64,000 bases of DNA from Hahnella aquatica (GCA_965194505.1 OZ239144.1:310001-374000); one strand, 5' to 3'. Positions 25,819 to 33,484 are shown, counted from the first letter of the stretch. The notes: generated by a model not told the origin, from the sequence alone. Numbers and translations: made by a program.

Positions 25819-26835
25819 TTAGCGTTTGTTGGGGCCGTTGCCGCCGAAGAGTCGTGAGACCAGGCGCAGCACCGGCTTTTGAGCGGGTTCGGCAGCCGCC
25901 TTCTCAATGGGCGCGCCGCTGGTGGGAGCGCCATTGGCCACAGCCGTTTGCGGGCTGGATTGCTGAATGGGTGCCGCAGGCGGCCGCTTGGCAATGCTCG
26001 GCGGAATGGCCAGCGGCTTGCCCACATGGGTGACGGTGGTCTGGGCCGTGGCATTGCGCTCGGCCTGTGAGACCGCCACGCGGTATTTCAAATTCGAATG
26101 CAGCAAGGGGCTGCCACCCACACCAGCGCTGCCGCCCGTGGTCATGGGCCGCTTGTTGTTGGCTGAGTGCAGGGCCATGGCCTGCTCAATGGCGCGTGCA
26201 AAGGCGAGGAAGGATTCCTGCAGGCGTTTGTTCTTGTGCTTGACCAGAAACTGCTCGGCAAAGGCGCGTTTGGCGTCGACGGCATCGAGGATGGGCGGCG
26301 TGAGCACGAAGGAGACGGGGAAGCGCTCGGAGGAGCTGTGCACGGCGGTGATCTGGTCGGCCCGCACGCGGCTGGGCGCGATGACCAGGGTGGGGTGGTA
26401 GCGCGGGGCCTCAAAGACCCACTTGTGCTTCTTCGCGAACTCGATGGTGGTGACCAGTTCCACTTCAGAGACGGCCGAGGGCATGACCACGAGGTCGAAT
26501 TCAAACAGGAGCTCGCCGTCCAGGAAGTCGTTCCAGGTGAGGTCGGCCAGCAGGATGTCGGTGTCGTCGTTCAGGGTGCGCAGGGTTTTGCGCACATCGA
26601 TGAGCAGGCGATTGAAGCCACCATCCTTGGGGAAGGTGATGGTCTGCAGTCGGATGGGGTTGGGCGTCTCCGCGGACTGGGCCCCACGAATCCAGCGGCT
26701 GGACGAGCCCTGGCTGTCGAAGTCGAGCAGGGTCGTGCGTTTTCCGAGATGGGCCGCGAAGTAATGCACCAGGTTGGCGGAGATGGTGCTCTTGCCCACT
26801 CCACCTTTTTGGTTGGTGACGAGAATGCGGAACAT
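25819..26835 (-). CDS. Orphan ParA/MinD-type ATPase with MinD-like C-terminal tail
   Basis: 338 residues. A deviant Walker A at the N-terminus (NQKGGVGKSTISANL, residues 8-22) and TLLDFDSQGSSS mark the ParA/MinD/SIMIBI ATPase family. The ATPase domain ends near residue 215. About 110 residues of Ala/Pro-rich linker follow, and the protein ends in VLRLVSRLFGGNGPNKR, which resembles the amphipathic membrane-targeting end of MinD (FLKRLFGG). No ParB or MinC/E gene is adjacent. The role may be spatial positioning of a cargo; this is inference. Confidence 0.8.
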   Translation of the reverse strand: MFRILVTNQKGGVGKSTISANLVHYFAAHLGKRTTLLDFDSQGSSSRWIRGAQSAETPNPIRLQTITFPKDGGFNRLLIDVRKTLRTLNDDTDILLADLTWNDFLDGELLFEFDLVVMPSAVSEVELVTTIEFAKKHKWVFEAPRYHPTLVIAPSRVRADQITAVHSSSERFPVSFVLTPPILDAVDAKRAFAEQFLVKHKNKRLQESFLAFARAIEQAMALHSANNKRPMTTGGSAGVGGSPLLHSNLKYRVAVSQAERNATAQTTVTHVGKPLAIPPSIAKRPPAAPIQQSSPQTAVANGAPTSGAPIEKAAAEPAQKPVLRLVSRLFGGNGPNKR

Positions 26836-26862
26836 GTCTAGAAATCGGAAAGGGGGAGGGAA

Positions 26863-26868
26863 ACTATA
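26863..26868 (-). promoter_or_regulatory. Putative -10 box of the ParA-like gene
   Basis: The minus strand reads TATAGT 27 bases ahead of the ATG. Eighteen bases further upstream is TTGTAC, a weak -35 that lies inside the perfect palindrome TTTGTACAAA (26884-26893) at the end of the preceding gene. Confidence 0.4.
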
Positions 26869-26893
26869 GTGTGCATGGGTTCATTTGTACAAA

Positions 26894-28213
26894 CTAGAGT
26901 TTCTCACCTTGGCCCAGAACGCGCACGGTATTGAAGCCATATCGGGCCATGATTTCTTCCTCGGAGTAGTCGGGGTTGTATTCCATGGCGTGGGCAATGG
27001 TGGCGGCCTCCCAGGCCGGGCCCGTCACGGGGCCGTTGAGCACGAGGGTGGGCGGAATCTTCCAGTTGGGCCTGGATTTTTCCAACTCGGCCTGGGTGGG
27101 TCGAAACTTCTCGGGCCGCTCATTGATGAGCTCGAGCACCCGCGTGGGCGTGGTGCCGCCGAGTGACTTGAAGCGGCCAATGTCGTAGATGCCCAGGGAT
27201 TTCAGCTCGGTGAGGTCGGTCTTCAGGGCCGTGACCTTCTCGGTATCGATGCCGCCGGGCACGGTGGGGTCCTCGACCATTTTGTAGGCTTGGTAACGGC
27301 TCACTTTGCTGGGGAAGTCTCGCAGGCTGAGGTCGTTGGCCACAAAGATGTTGGTCAGGATGTTGTTCTTGTTCTGGCGAAGGCTGTCCTCGAAGGCCTG
27401 CAGCACGGTCGTGCCGGGGGGCCAGGTGGGGTAGAGGGCCGTGATGCCGGCCTCTGCCAATTTCTCACTGGCCACCAGGGTCTTTTCCAGGGCCTCGGCA
27501 TCGAGTTCCACGCCATCGATCTGCGGAACGGCAATCTTTTGCCGCAGATAAACCCAACTGAGGCCCTCTGGGAAGCGCTCGGGCAGGCCATCGGGGGTGA
27601 AGCCATCGACGTTGTCGGGGTCTGGGGTGAGGCCCAAGGCGGTAATGGCTGCGAGTACTTGCTCACCCAGGCCGGCCTCCAGCAGAGAGGCCTTGGCCTC
27701 GGCTTCGGCGGCCAGTTGGGCGGCGAGCGCCTCGCCATCAGCATCTTCGTCGACTTGAAGTCGGTACTGGTTGGCAATGCCGAGGACGGACTGATCGGCC
27801 ACTGCGCTGCGCAGCTTGTCCGGCATGATTTGGTCGCCCACGACCTTGTTGCGGGTGACCATGGCCCGAGCGTCGGCCCAGGTGACGCCGGCCGGGAAGC
27901 GGCGCAGTTCGTCACCCGCGCGCACGGCGGGGTTGCCCTCGGGGTCTTCCTCAAAGGGGGTGTCGGGCAGGCCGAGGAGTTCAGCCTTGGCCGCGGTATT
28001 GCGGGCTTCGATTTCTTCTTGTTTGGCGGCTGCGGCTGCGAGGGACGGGTCTCTGGCCAGGGCCGCAGCGCGGGCTTCGGCCGGGAGGTTGTCCAGCGCG
28101 GCAAGCCGGTTGAGCTGGGTGGCAAAGGCGTTTTCCCAGGTGCCGTACGAGCGCGAACGGGCCGCGAGTGCACTCGCTGCGCTGGTGGACGAAAAGTCGA
28201 CGGACGTGACCAT
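26894..28213 (-). CDS. Large hypothetical protein with internal duplication
   Basis: 439 residues from ATG 28211-28213, chosen because AGGAGG (plus 28220-28225) lies six bases ahead; the open frame extends to 28321 but starts there lack such a site. No signal peptide or membrane helix. Two segments repeat a pattern: LRRFPAGVTWADARAMV and, about 130 residues later, PERFPEGLSWVYLRQKI, each preceded by an LGL-Pro-Asp stretch and followed by an Asp/Glu-rich helix region. The C-terminus is charged. Family and function unknown. Located 58 bp upstream of the ParA-like gene on the same strand. Confidence 0.65.
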   Translation of the reverse strand: MVTSVDFSSTSAASALAARSRSYGTWENAFATQLNRLAALDNLPAEARAAALARDPSLAAAAAKQEEIEARNTAAKAELLGLPDTPFEEDPEGNPAVRAGDELRRFPAGVTWADARAMVTRNKVVGDQIMPDKLRSAVADQSVLGIANQYRLQVDEDADGEALAAQLAAEAEAKASLLEAGLGEQVLAAITALGLTPDPDNVDGFTPDGLPERFPEGLSWVYLRQKIAVPQIDGVELDAEALEKTLVASEKLAEAGITALYPTWPPGTTVLQAFEDSLRQNKNNILTNIFVANDLSLRDFPSKVSRYQAYKMVEDPTVPGGIDTEKVTALKTDLTELKSLGIYDIGRFKSLGGTTPTRVLELINERPEKFRPTQAELEKSRPNWKIPPTLVLNGPVTGPAWEAATIAHAMEYNPDYSEEEIMARYGFNTVRVLGQGEKL

Positions 28214-28348
28214 GCCGGGCCTCCTGTGTTGCCTACAGCTGGGTATAAGCAAGAGGAGTGCCAGGAGGGGCGGGAGTGGCTCGAGGTGCCTAGATCGCCA
28301 GCGACTCAGGGAGGGGCGCAAGCGCTCGATTTCGCCTTTTGTCTGGGC

Positions 28349-29788
28349 TCACTCGTCATCCTCGAGTTCATCACGCCGCTCGTAATCCTCTCGGCGCTGC
28401 GCCGCAAATGCCTCAAAGGCATCAAGCAAAGCATGCTTGGCAGACGTTCTTGAAAACACGGGTCGCATCGGTGCTCGACGATTCCCTGTGACCGCGAGGA
28501 CTGGATCGTCAAGTTCCTTGAGTTCTACGGGCATATCGGGCAGGGCCAGGACTGCCCAGCCATTGATGTAATCGCCGCGAGAGCCCGCCGTGGACCACTC
28601 GTTGAGGAACGTGTGCACAGCCCAGTCTGAGCACGACATGCTCGCGATCCAACGGAGAAATCGCAGCAACTCCGCATCAAAGCCCGGGATAAATTGCTTT
28701 GCAGGGTAGGCGTCTCTGGAGGGGGTGGTGCTGGTGGCCCTTGCAGAGAGTTGAAGCAGGCGCCCTTGGCGACGCCGAGTCTCGATCGCGGCCTCCGTCC
28801 ATCCAGTGTGCTCCATGACCATGGCGAGGTCCCAGTACCGCCCTCGGTCCTCTAAATTAAGGTCGGTCGATTTCAGGCCACTCAGTTCGCCGTCCGGACA
28901 AAAGACATGGGCCATTCCAAAGAACAGGTCCTCTGAGTGATCTGCATGATCTATTTCCCTGACGGCCTGTCGGAGCTTCTCTTGTTCGGCCTCTGTCTCC
29001 TCTGGGCCACCGTGAAAGGAAAACTCATATGTGATGGCGCCGATCAACTCATGCAAAGTAATGGATGGTGGGGCTTCATCTGAGCCCAATGGCGCACAAA
29101 CTGTTCGCCTGTCTTTGCGTCGCCTGCCGGCAATAATAAAGGTCATGACACCTGCACCGATGCGCAGCGGTAAATCAATGCACTGGTCAAACATGGCGCT
29201 GACCGAGTAGTTGATATGACTCCCTTCTTTGTAGTGCACGCCCGAATACTCGGTGTCGTGCGCGAACGGCGTCGACCGACCACTGACATCCCAGCGTCTC
29301 GATGTGTCTCTGACGGTGTAGGACTTGGAGTCGTCTATGGCCCGATGCTCGTCCTCTCCGCTGACCAAGTTCAAATACGGCGTTGCGGTGGGTGAGTTTG
29401 GATCCTGTGCAGCCACGATGGTCGACAAAAGTTGATGAGGGATTCGGAGTTCTTGACGCAATGAAAGCTCCAAAGCCTCCAACGCGGGCTCCCCGGAATC
29501 ATCGCGAGGATGCGCTCGGATGATGTCGCCGGATCGTATGGCCTCATACCTTTCCAGGTAAGCGTGAACCCAGTCACGGGTGTAGACCTCCTGCAGTGAC
29601 TCGTTCGCTTTTAGTAACTCGAAAATCGCTGAGAGATTTGTGCCAGCCTGAAGAGCGATCTCCTGGTCAAGCCAATGGTGTGCCGCATCGGTTATGTCGG
29701 ACACACTTTCTCGTAAGCCGCTAGGCGTCTCTACTTGTTGTCTTTTCAGTAGGCGCCCGCTGCCGGTGAGTTCAATTCTTGGATACAT
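28349..29788 (-). CDS. Hypothetical protein in hipAB module
   Basis: 479 residues, clearly AT-richer than the surrounding genes. No signal peptide or membrane helix is obvious. The C-terminal region (about 340-430) reads HTGWTEAAIETRRRQGRLLQ, then PAKQFIPGFDAELLRFLRW and SDWAVHTFLNEWS. This order (helix with arginine cluster, QF-Gly block, WAV-FL block) resembles the C-terminal layout of Xre/MbcA-type antitoxin-like proteins. I offer that only as a resemblance. GGGAAG lies about eight bases before the ATG. It is followed upstream by hipA on the same strand. Confidence 0.6.
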   Translation of the reverse strand: MYPRIELTGSGRLLKRQQVETPSGLRESVSDITDAAHHWLDQEIALQAGTNLSAIFELLKANESLQEVYTRDWVHAYLERYEAIRSGDIIRAHPRDDSGEPALEALELSLRQELRIPHQLLSTIVAAQDPNSPTATPYLNLVSGEDEHRAIDDSKSYTVRDTSRRWDVSGRSTPFAHDTEYSGVHYKEGSHINYSVSAMFDQCIDLPLRIGAGVMTFIIAGRRRKDRRTVCAPLGSDEAPPSITLHELIGAITYEFSFHGGPEETEAEQEKLRQAVREIDHADHSEDLFFGMAHVFCPDGELSGLKSTDLNLEDRGRYWDLAMVMEHTGWTEAAIETRRRQGRLLQLSARATSTTPSRDAYPAKQFIPGFDAELLRFLRWIASMSCSDWAVHTFLNEWSTAGSRGDYINGWAVLALPDMPVELKELDDPVLAVTGNRRAPMRPVFSRTSAKHALLDAFEAFAAQRREDYERRDELEDDE

Positions 29789-29886
29789 GATGTTGCTTCC
29801 CTGCTGGGTATGTTGCTCTCGCTTTCCTTATAACGCTACCTTCCACTTGCGCAGTTGGCTGAATCCCCGACCGATCGCATGGTGCT

Positions 29887-31182
29887 TCACATTGAGGGTT
29901 CAGCGGTTCCGTCATTGTCGGCGGCGGGGGCGGTGAGCGTCCGAATGGTCAGGGCACAGCGTTGCTCAATCAGAGCATTGATTCGCTCAACCACGGCATT
30001 GCCAGCAAAACGGTGTACGGGGTCAGACTGGAGTTTGCGGGCCGTCGCTGGCAGTAACGATGCCAACTCCAGAATGCGCCGTTTGGCCTGCGCCTTGGTA
30101 AAGCCTGTGTCCTTGGCGAACTGCTCCCAATGCCGCGCCTGGACTTCGCTGAACTTGTACTTGCTGCCGATTTTCATCGCCATCTTCTGCGTCAGTGTCG
30201 GATACACCGCCGTCGAGAGCGTGTCGTAAAACGGCGCCAGAACGGGTGTCTTGCCCGAGTACAGCAGAGAGACATTCTTGGCGTGTGCATCATGATTGCC
30301 AATCAGCGCATTGAACAGCACGTAGTCGAGCAGTCGCAGGACTTGCGGCGCACTGGGGCGCGTCGCACTGCGCACCAGATCAAAACACTGGGCCAGATCC
30401 GGGCCACCTTCACTCTGGTATTTCATTTCCGGCACCACGCCCAGCGCCTGGCAAAAGTCCTCTTGATGAAGCCGTTGCCGCTGACCCTGGACATCAATCA
30501 GTCGGTCGTAGCGCTCAACCAGCAGAAACGAGCGATCCAACACCCAGTGCACTTTTGATTTTGCTGGTTTGAGCTGCATGGCCTCGGCCAGTGCCATGCA
30601 AAACCCCTCGTTGATCACGCTGTCTTCAATGGCGTGGATGGCCGGTTTCAGGATGTGGGAGCTGGGCGTGCCGCGGAGTGGCAGTCCGATGCGCCCATCA
30701 TCGAAAACCACTGGCAACTTGTCCTGAGCGCCCGCCAATGAGAGTCGCAAGCCGTCTTTGCCTGCCAGCATGGGACGACGCGGCAATTCATCGAGGATTG
30801 CCACGACCTCCTCGTTGCTCAGCCATTGAACGTCGTCTTTGCGGCTCGGCACAGGCAATGCCTGCCCCGGCTTAAGGAATGTCACGGCTCCAGCGCACTC
30901 ACCACCGATGTGGTCCAGCAGCGCAAAGTCGTTTTGGCCCGAGACCTGAAACCGCTGCGCAATCAGTCGGCGCATCTGCCCTTCCGGTAAAAGGCCAGCA
31001 AAGAAGGGGCGCGTTTTACGATCATCGAATGGCTCTGCTTGCAGTGGCAGCGAGGCGGACAAGGCCACGGCGTCTTTGTGTGACAACCAACCGGGTGCGT
31101 AGCAAAAGTTCAGCCGCCCATCGACCAGCGCCAAAGTACCGACACGATCGGCGAAAAGCCAGACGTCTAGCTCATGCGCCAT
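29887..31182 (-). CDS. hipA: HipA-type serine/threonine kinase toxin
   Basis: 431 residues from ATG 31180-31182, overlapping hipB by 11 bp (GTG at 31215 is less likely). HipA features: the N-terminal subdomain with RPFFAGLLPEG, the phosphate-binding/autophosphorylation loop SLAGAQDKLPVV, the catalytic Asp in LIGNHDAHAKN, and the metal-binding Asp in FYDTLST. Family knowledge: HipA phosphorylates glutamyl-tRNA synthetase, stops growth and gives persistence; HipB neutralises it. All key residues are present, so the kinase should be active. The whole module is AT-rich relative to the window. Confidence 0.92.
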   Translation of the reverse strand: MAHELDVWLFADRVGTLALVDGRLNFCYAPGWLSHKDAVALSASLPLQAEPFDDRKTRPFFAGLLPEGQMRRLIAQRFQVSGQNDFALLDHIGGECAGAVTFLKPGQALPVPSRKDDVQWLSNEEVVAILDELPRRPMLAGKDGLRLSLAGAQDKLPVVFDDGRIGLPLRGTPSSHILKPAIHAIEDSVINEGFCMALAEAMQLKPAKSKVHWVLDRSFLLVERYDRLIDVQGQRQRLHQEDFCQALGVVPEMKYQSEGGPDLAQCFDLVRSATRPSAPQVLRLLDYVLFNALIGNHDAHAKNVSLLYSGKTPVLAPFYDTLSTAVYPTLTQKMAMKIGSKYKFSEVQARHWEQFAKDTGFTKAQAKRRILELASLLPATARKLQSDPVHRFAGNAVVERINALIEQRCALTIRTLTAPAADNDGTAEPSM

Positions 31183-31441
31183 GGCCGTCGTCCTCTCGTT
31201 GATCGTCGGACCCAACGGATGGCAACCCGCTTAAATGGATTCCTCCGCCCAGGGTATCAATGACCCGCAGCACATTCTGCAGCCGCAAGGTGGGCTTGCC
31301 CGCCTCAAGGTCCACAATGAAGCGCACACCCACCCCAGCCGCCAGCGCCAACTGGGGCTGGGTCAGCCCGAGTTGCTTGCGAGCGGCACGCAGTGCATCG
31401 CCGAGTTGTTGCGGTGATCGAATGGATATCATGGCTTGCAT
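31172..31441 (-). CDS. hipB: HipB-type Xre antitoxin/repressor
   Basis: 89 residues. An Xre helix-turn-helix domain (LGDALRAARKQLGLTQPQLA, then GVGVRFIVDLEAG) is followed by LRVIDTLGGGIHLSG, as in HipB proteins of HipAB pairs. It binds HipA and represses the operon. ATG 31439-31441 lies two bases from operator 1 (31444-31459). MISIRS at 31432 is an alternative start. A probable promoter lies between operators 1 and 2. Confidence 0.9.
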   Translation of the reverse strand: MQAMISIRSPQQLGDALRAARKQLGLTQPQLALAAGVGVRFIVDLEAGKPTLRLQNVLRVIDTLGGGIHLSGLPSVGSDDQREDDGHGA

Positions 31442-31443
31442 AG

Positions 31444-31459
31444 TTTCCCGTTCGGGAAA
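31444..31459. promoter_or_regulatory. hipBA operator 1
   Basis: Perfect inverted repeat TTTCCCG-TT-CGGGAAA immediately upstream of the hipB start and overlapping the first base of the CATAAT -10 box (minus strand, plus 31459-31464). Centre at 31451.5. Confidence 0.7.
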
Positions 31460-31487
31460 TTATGAGGCACAACCGGAGTCAATGAAA
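31459..31487 (-). promoter_or_regulatory. Putative hipBA promoter
   Basis: Minus strand: TTTCAT (plus 31482-31487), 17-base spacer, CATAAT (plus 31459-31464). The -10 is good and the -35 weak. Operator 1 covers the start site side and operator 2 abuts the -35, as expected for autorepression. Confidence 0.45.
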
Positions 31488-31490
31488 GGT

Positions 31491-31512
31491 TTATTTCCCG
31501 ATTGGGAAATAA
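31491..31512. promoter_or_regulatory. hipBA operator 2
   Basis: Perfect inverted repeat TTATTTCCC-GATT-GGGAAATAA with nine-base arms. Its centre, 31501.5, is exactly 50 bp from operator 1. Confidence 0.7.
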
Positions 31513-31544
31513 AAAAACTGAATCTTGCCCTTGCAAAAGGAATG

Positions 31545-31562
31545 TTACCGATCGGGAAATAA
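31545..31562. promoter_or_regulatory. hipBA operator 3 (imperfect)
   Basis: TTACCGATCGGGAAATAA: a palindromic CCGATCGG core with one full GGGAAATAA half and a degenerate other half. The centre at 31551.5 is again exactly 50 bp from operator 2. Confidence 0.6.
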
Positions 31563-31604
31563 TTACACTTTCGATTCCACGCTGGCGGGAGTGGCTCCGA
31601 CATA

Positions 31605-31654
31605 ACTTTGCTACGCAAAGTGAGTCTTCGCCGAACTCCGCAGCCTTTGGCTGC
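31605..31654. repeat. Three adjacent short hairpins
   Basis: ACTTTGC-TAC-GCAAAGT (31605-31621), GAGT...ACTC with a partly paired interior (31622-31638) and GCAGCC-TTT-GGCTGC (31640-31654) stand back to back between the hip operators and the ssrA terminator. The outer two are perfect, with three-base loops. No open frame explains them. The strand transcribed is unknown. Confidence 0.55.
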
Positions 31655-31711
31655 TCCGCTTCGAACCGCGCGTCCGGGCCGTCCACGGATTCCCCGTTCA
31701 ACAACCCTATC

Positions 31712-31749
31712 CAAAAACACAAAAAGCCCACGAGGGGCTTTTGTGTTTT
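31712..31749 (-). terminator. Rho-independent terminator of ssrA
   Basis: The inverted repeat AAAAACACAAAAAGCCC / GGGCTTTTGTGTTTTT begins directly after the CCA end of tmRNA. On the minus strand it gives a GC stem flanked by a T-run. The symmetry would allow termination in both directions. Confidence 0.85.
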
Positions 31750-32114
31750 TGGTGGAGCCGGCGGGAATCGAACCCGCGTCCGCAAGCCTTCCAAAGACAG
31801 TTCTACATACTTAGTCGGTCTATTTGGATTTAATCGAGTTGCTTAGCCGACAGACAGGCCGGCAACCGACGATCCGCTTGTTTTAGGCACCTGACCCACG
31901 GCTTGTCCGGTGACGATCTGATGTAAATGACACTGCTGCGGGTTTTACCCCGCCTGGCCCATCAGAGAACCAGTGCAGCGCCCGCCGGGTTTAAGCGGCG
32001 AGAGCGAAACGCTCGTCGTTGGCGTTTATTAATGTCCGAATGGATTTACGAGGGAATCGGTCCTCGGTATGCCCTGCGCTCCTTCACTGCCCACGTCGAA
32101 ACCAGGTCGGCCCC
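31750..32114 (-). ncRNA. ssrA: Transfer-messenger RNA (tmRNA)
   Basis: 365 nt. The 5' end GGGGCCGACC pairs with the 3' CGGCTCC-ACCA to form the acceptor stem, and the T arm reads GCGGGTTCGATTCCCGC, all as in one-piece tmRNA. The tag frame (31991-32023) starts at the resume codon GCC and encodes ANDERFALAA followed by TAA, a betaproteobacterial-type tag. tmRNA with SmpB releases stalled ribosomes and marks the product for proteolysis. A terminator follows at once, and the gene's 3' end faces the AT-rich hipAB module. Confidence 0.96.
31991..32023 (-). other. tmRNA proteolysis-tag reading frame
   Basis: Ten codons (GCC through GCT) plus TAA encode ANDERFALAA. The AATAAAC just upstream of the resume codon corresponds to the region that sets the resume point. 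The LAA end is the signal for ClpXP-type proteases. Confidence 0.92.
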
Positions 32115-32133
32115 AATTTCAATGCGAGGACGA

Positions 32134-32162
32134 AGTATTGACCCAACCCCCTGCAGACGCAA
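32134..32162 (-). promoter_or_regulatory. Putative ssrA promoter
   Basis: Minus strand: TTGCGT (plus 32157-32162), 17-base spacer, AATACT (plus 32134-32139). The predicted start lies about 13 bases before the mature 5' end, consistent with RNase P trimming of a short leader. Confidence 0.5.
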
Positions 32163-32267
32163 GCCTTTTCAGTATGATTTTTCGCAGGCTGTGCACGTGG
32201 CGGCGGCACCCGTGGTGTGTTGCACAATCAAGGCTTCCCCACCCCATTCACCGACCAGGAGCGCCGC

Positions 32268-33359
32268 ATGTCCAGCCTGTTTGATTCCTTTGCCTTGTCT
32301 GACCTGAGCCTGCCCAACCGCATGGTCATGGCCCCGCTCACCCGCAGTCGCGCAGGTGCAGGCAATGTGCCCACGCCGCTGATGGCCACCTATTACGCGC
32401 AGCGCGCCACCGCCGGGCTGATCATTGCCGAGGCCACCCAGGTCTGCCCCGAGGGCCAGGGTTACATCTCCACGCCGGGCATTCACTCGGCCGAGCAGGT
32501 CGAGGGCTGGAAGTTGGTGACCGACGCGGTACGTGCGGCGGGTGGTCGTATTTGTCTGCAACTTTGGCATGTGGGCCGCATCTCGCACACGAGCTTTCAA
32601 CCCGGTGGTGCGGCACCGGTGGCCCCCTCGGCCATCGCGGCCGACATGAAGGCCTATACGACTGAGGGCTTCGTGCCTTGCTCGACGCCGCGGGCTCTGG
32701 AGACGAGTGAGCTGCCCGGGCTGGTCGAGGCCTACCGTCAGGCAGCGCTTCATGCCAAGGCCGCGGGCTTCGACATGGTCGAGGTGCATGCTGCCAACGG
32801 CTACCTCATCGACCAATTCCTGCGCGACAAGACCAACCACCGCACCGACGCCTATGGTGGCGCCGTGGAGAACCGCGCGCGCCTGCTGCTGGAGGTGGTG
32901 GATGCGGTGGCCTCGGTCTATCCGGCCGGCCGCGTGGGCTGCCGCATCTCGCCGGTGTCGGGATTCAATGACATCGACGACTCCAACCCACAGCCCCTCT
33001 TCGCGCATGTGGCCAAGGCTCTGGGCAGCCGCGGCCTGGGCTACCTGCACATCATTGAAGGGCAGACGGGCGGCCCGCGGGATGCCGACCAGCGGGTGGA
33101 CTTTGCCGGCCTTCGGCGCAGCTTCAAGCAGGCGGGGGGCCTCTGCACAGTGGTGAACAACGGCTACACCAAGGCCATGGCGCAGGCGGCCGTGTCATCG
33201 GGGGATGCAGACCTGGTGGCCTTTGGTGTGCCCTTTCTGGCCAACCCGGACCTCGTGGCCCGCTTCAGGCTGGATGCGCCTCTGAATGCACCCGATGCGT
33301 CCACCTTCTATGGTGGCGGCGAGAAGGGCTACACGGATTACCCCACCATGGCCCGCTGA
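32268..33359 (+). CDS. Old-yellow-enzyme family NADH:flavin oxidoreductase (NemA-like)
   Basis: 363 residues from ATG 32268, which has AGGAG six bases ahead; the frame is open to 32217. FMN-dependent TIM barrel: VMAPLTRSRA, LIIAEATQV, LQLWHVGRISH, HAANGYLIDQFLRD (His/Asn substrate pair and Tyr) and the phosphate-binding VAFGVPFLANPDLVARF. OYEs reduce activated alkenes and nitro compounds; NemA reduces N-ethylmaleimide and nitrate esters. No TetR-type nemR regulator is adjacent. It lies between ssrA (divergent) and gyrA. Confidence 0.92.
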   Translation: MSSLFDSFALSDLSLPNRMVMAPLTRSRAGAGNVPTPLMATYYAQRATAGLIIAEATQVCPEGQGYISTPGIHSAEQVEGWKLVTDAVRAAGGRICLQLWHVGRISHTSFQPGGAAPVAPSAIAADMKAYTTEGFVPCSTPRALETSELPGLVEAYRQAALHAKAAGFDMVEVHAANGYLIDQFLRDKTNHRTDAYGGAVENRARLLLEVVDAVASVYPAGRVGCRISPVSGFNDIDDSNPQPLFAHVAKALGSRGLGYLHIIEGQTGGPRDADQRVDFAGLRRSFKQAGGLCTVVNNGYTKAMAQAAVSSGDADLVAFGVPFLANPDLVARFRLDAPLNAPDASTFYGGGEKGYTDYPTMAR

Positions 33360-33377
33360 GCACCCTCCGGGCGGGTT
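33353..33377 (+). terminator. Possible weak terminator after the OYE gene
   Basis: CCCGC, a 13-base loop over the stop codon, GCGGG and then TTTT. The stem is only five pairs, so it is weak evidence. Confidence 0.3.
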
Positions 33378-33484
33378 TTGGACAGGTGGCATCGGCTGAT
33401 GTGCCTGTTATTTCCGCATTTGAGCGGTTTGAGCACCCCGCACGCAGGGGGGTAGGGCTTCGGGCGTCAGGCGCTCAAAACGAG

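Noticed and set aside
31661..31678. Possible degenerate copy of the ssrA 3' end (TTCGAACCGCGCGTCCGG) as an att site
   Set aside because: Similarity to the T arm is short and needs an inserted base. Without an integrase or a second junction it is not enough to call an attachment site.
31429..31846. Short open frames over the ssrA 3' end and hip operators
   Set aside because: They translate the tmRNA T arm and terminator (the familiar RTRVRFPPAPP-like artefact), not protein-coding sequence.
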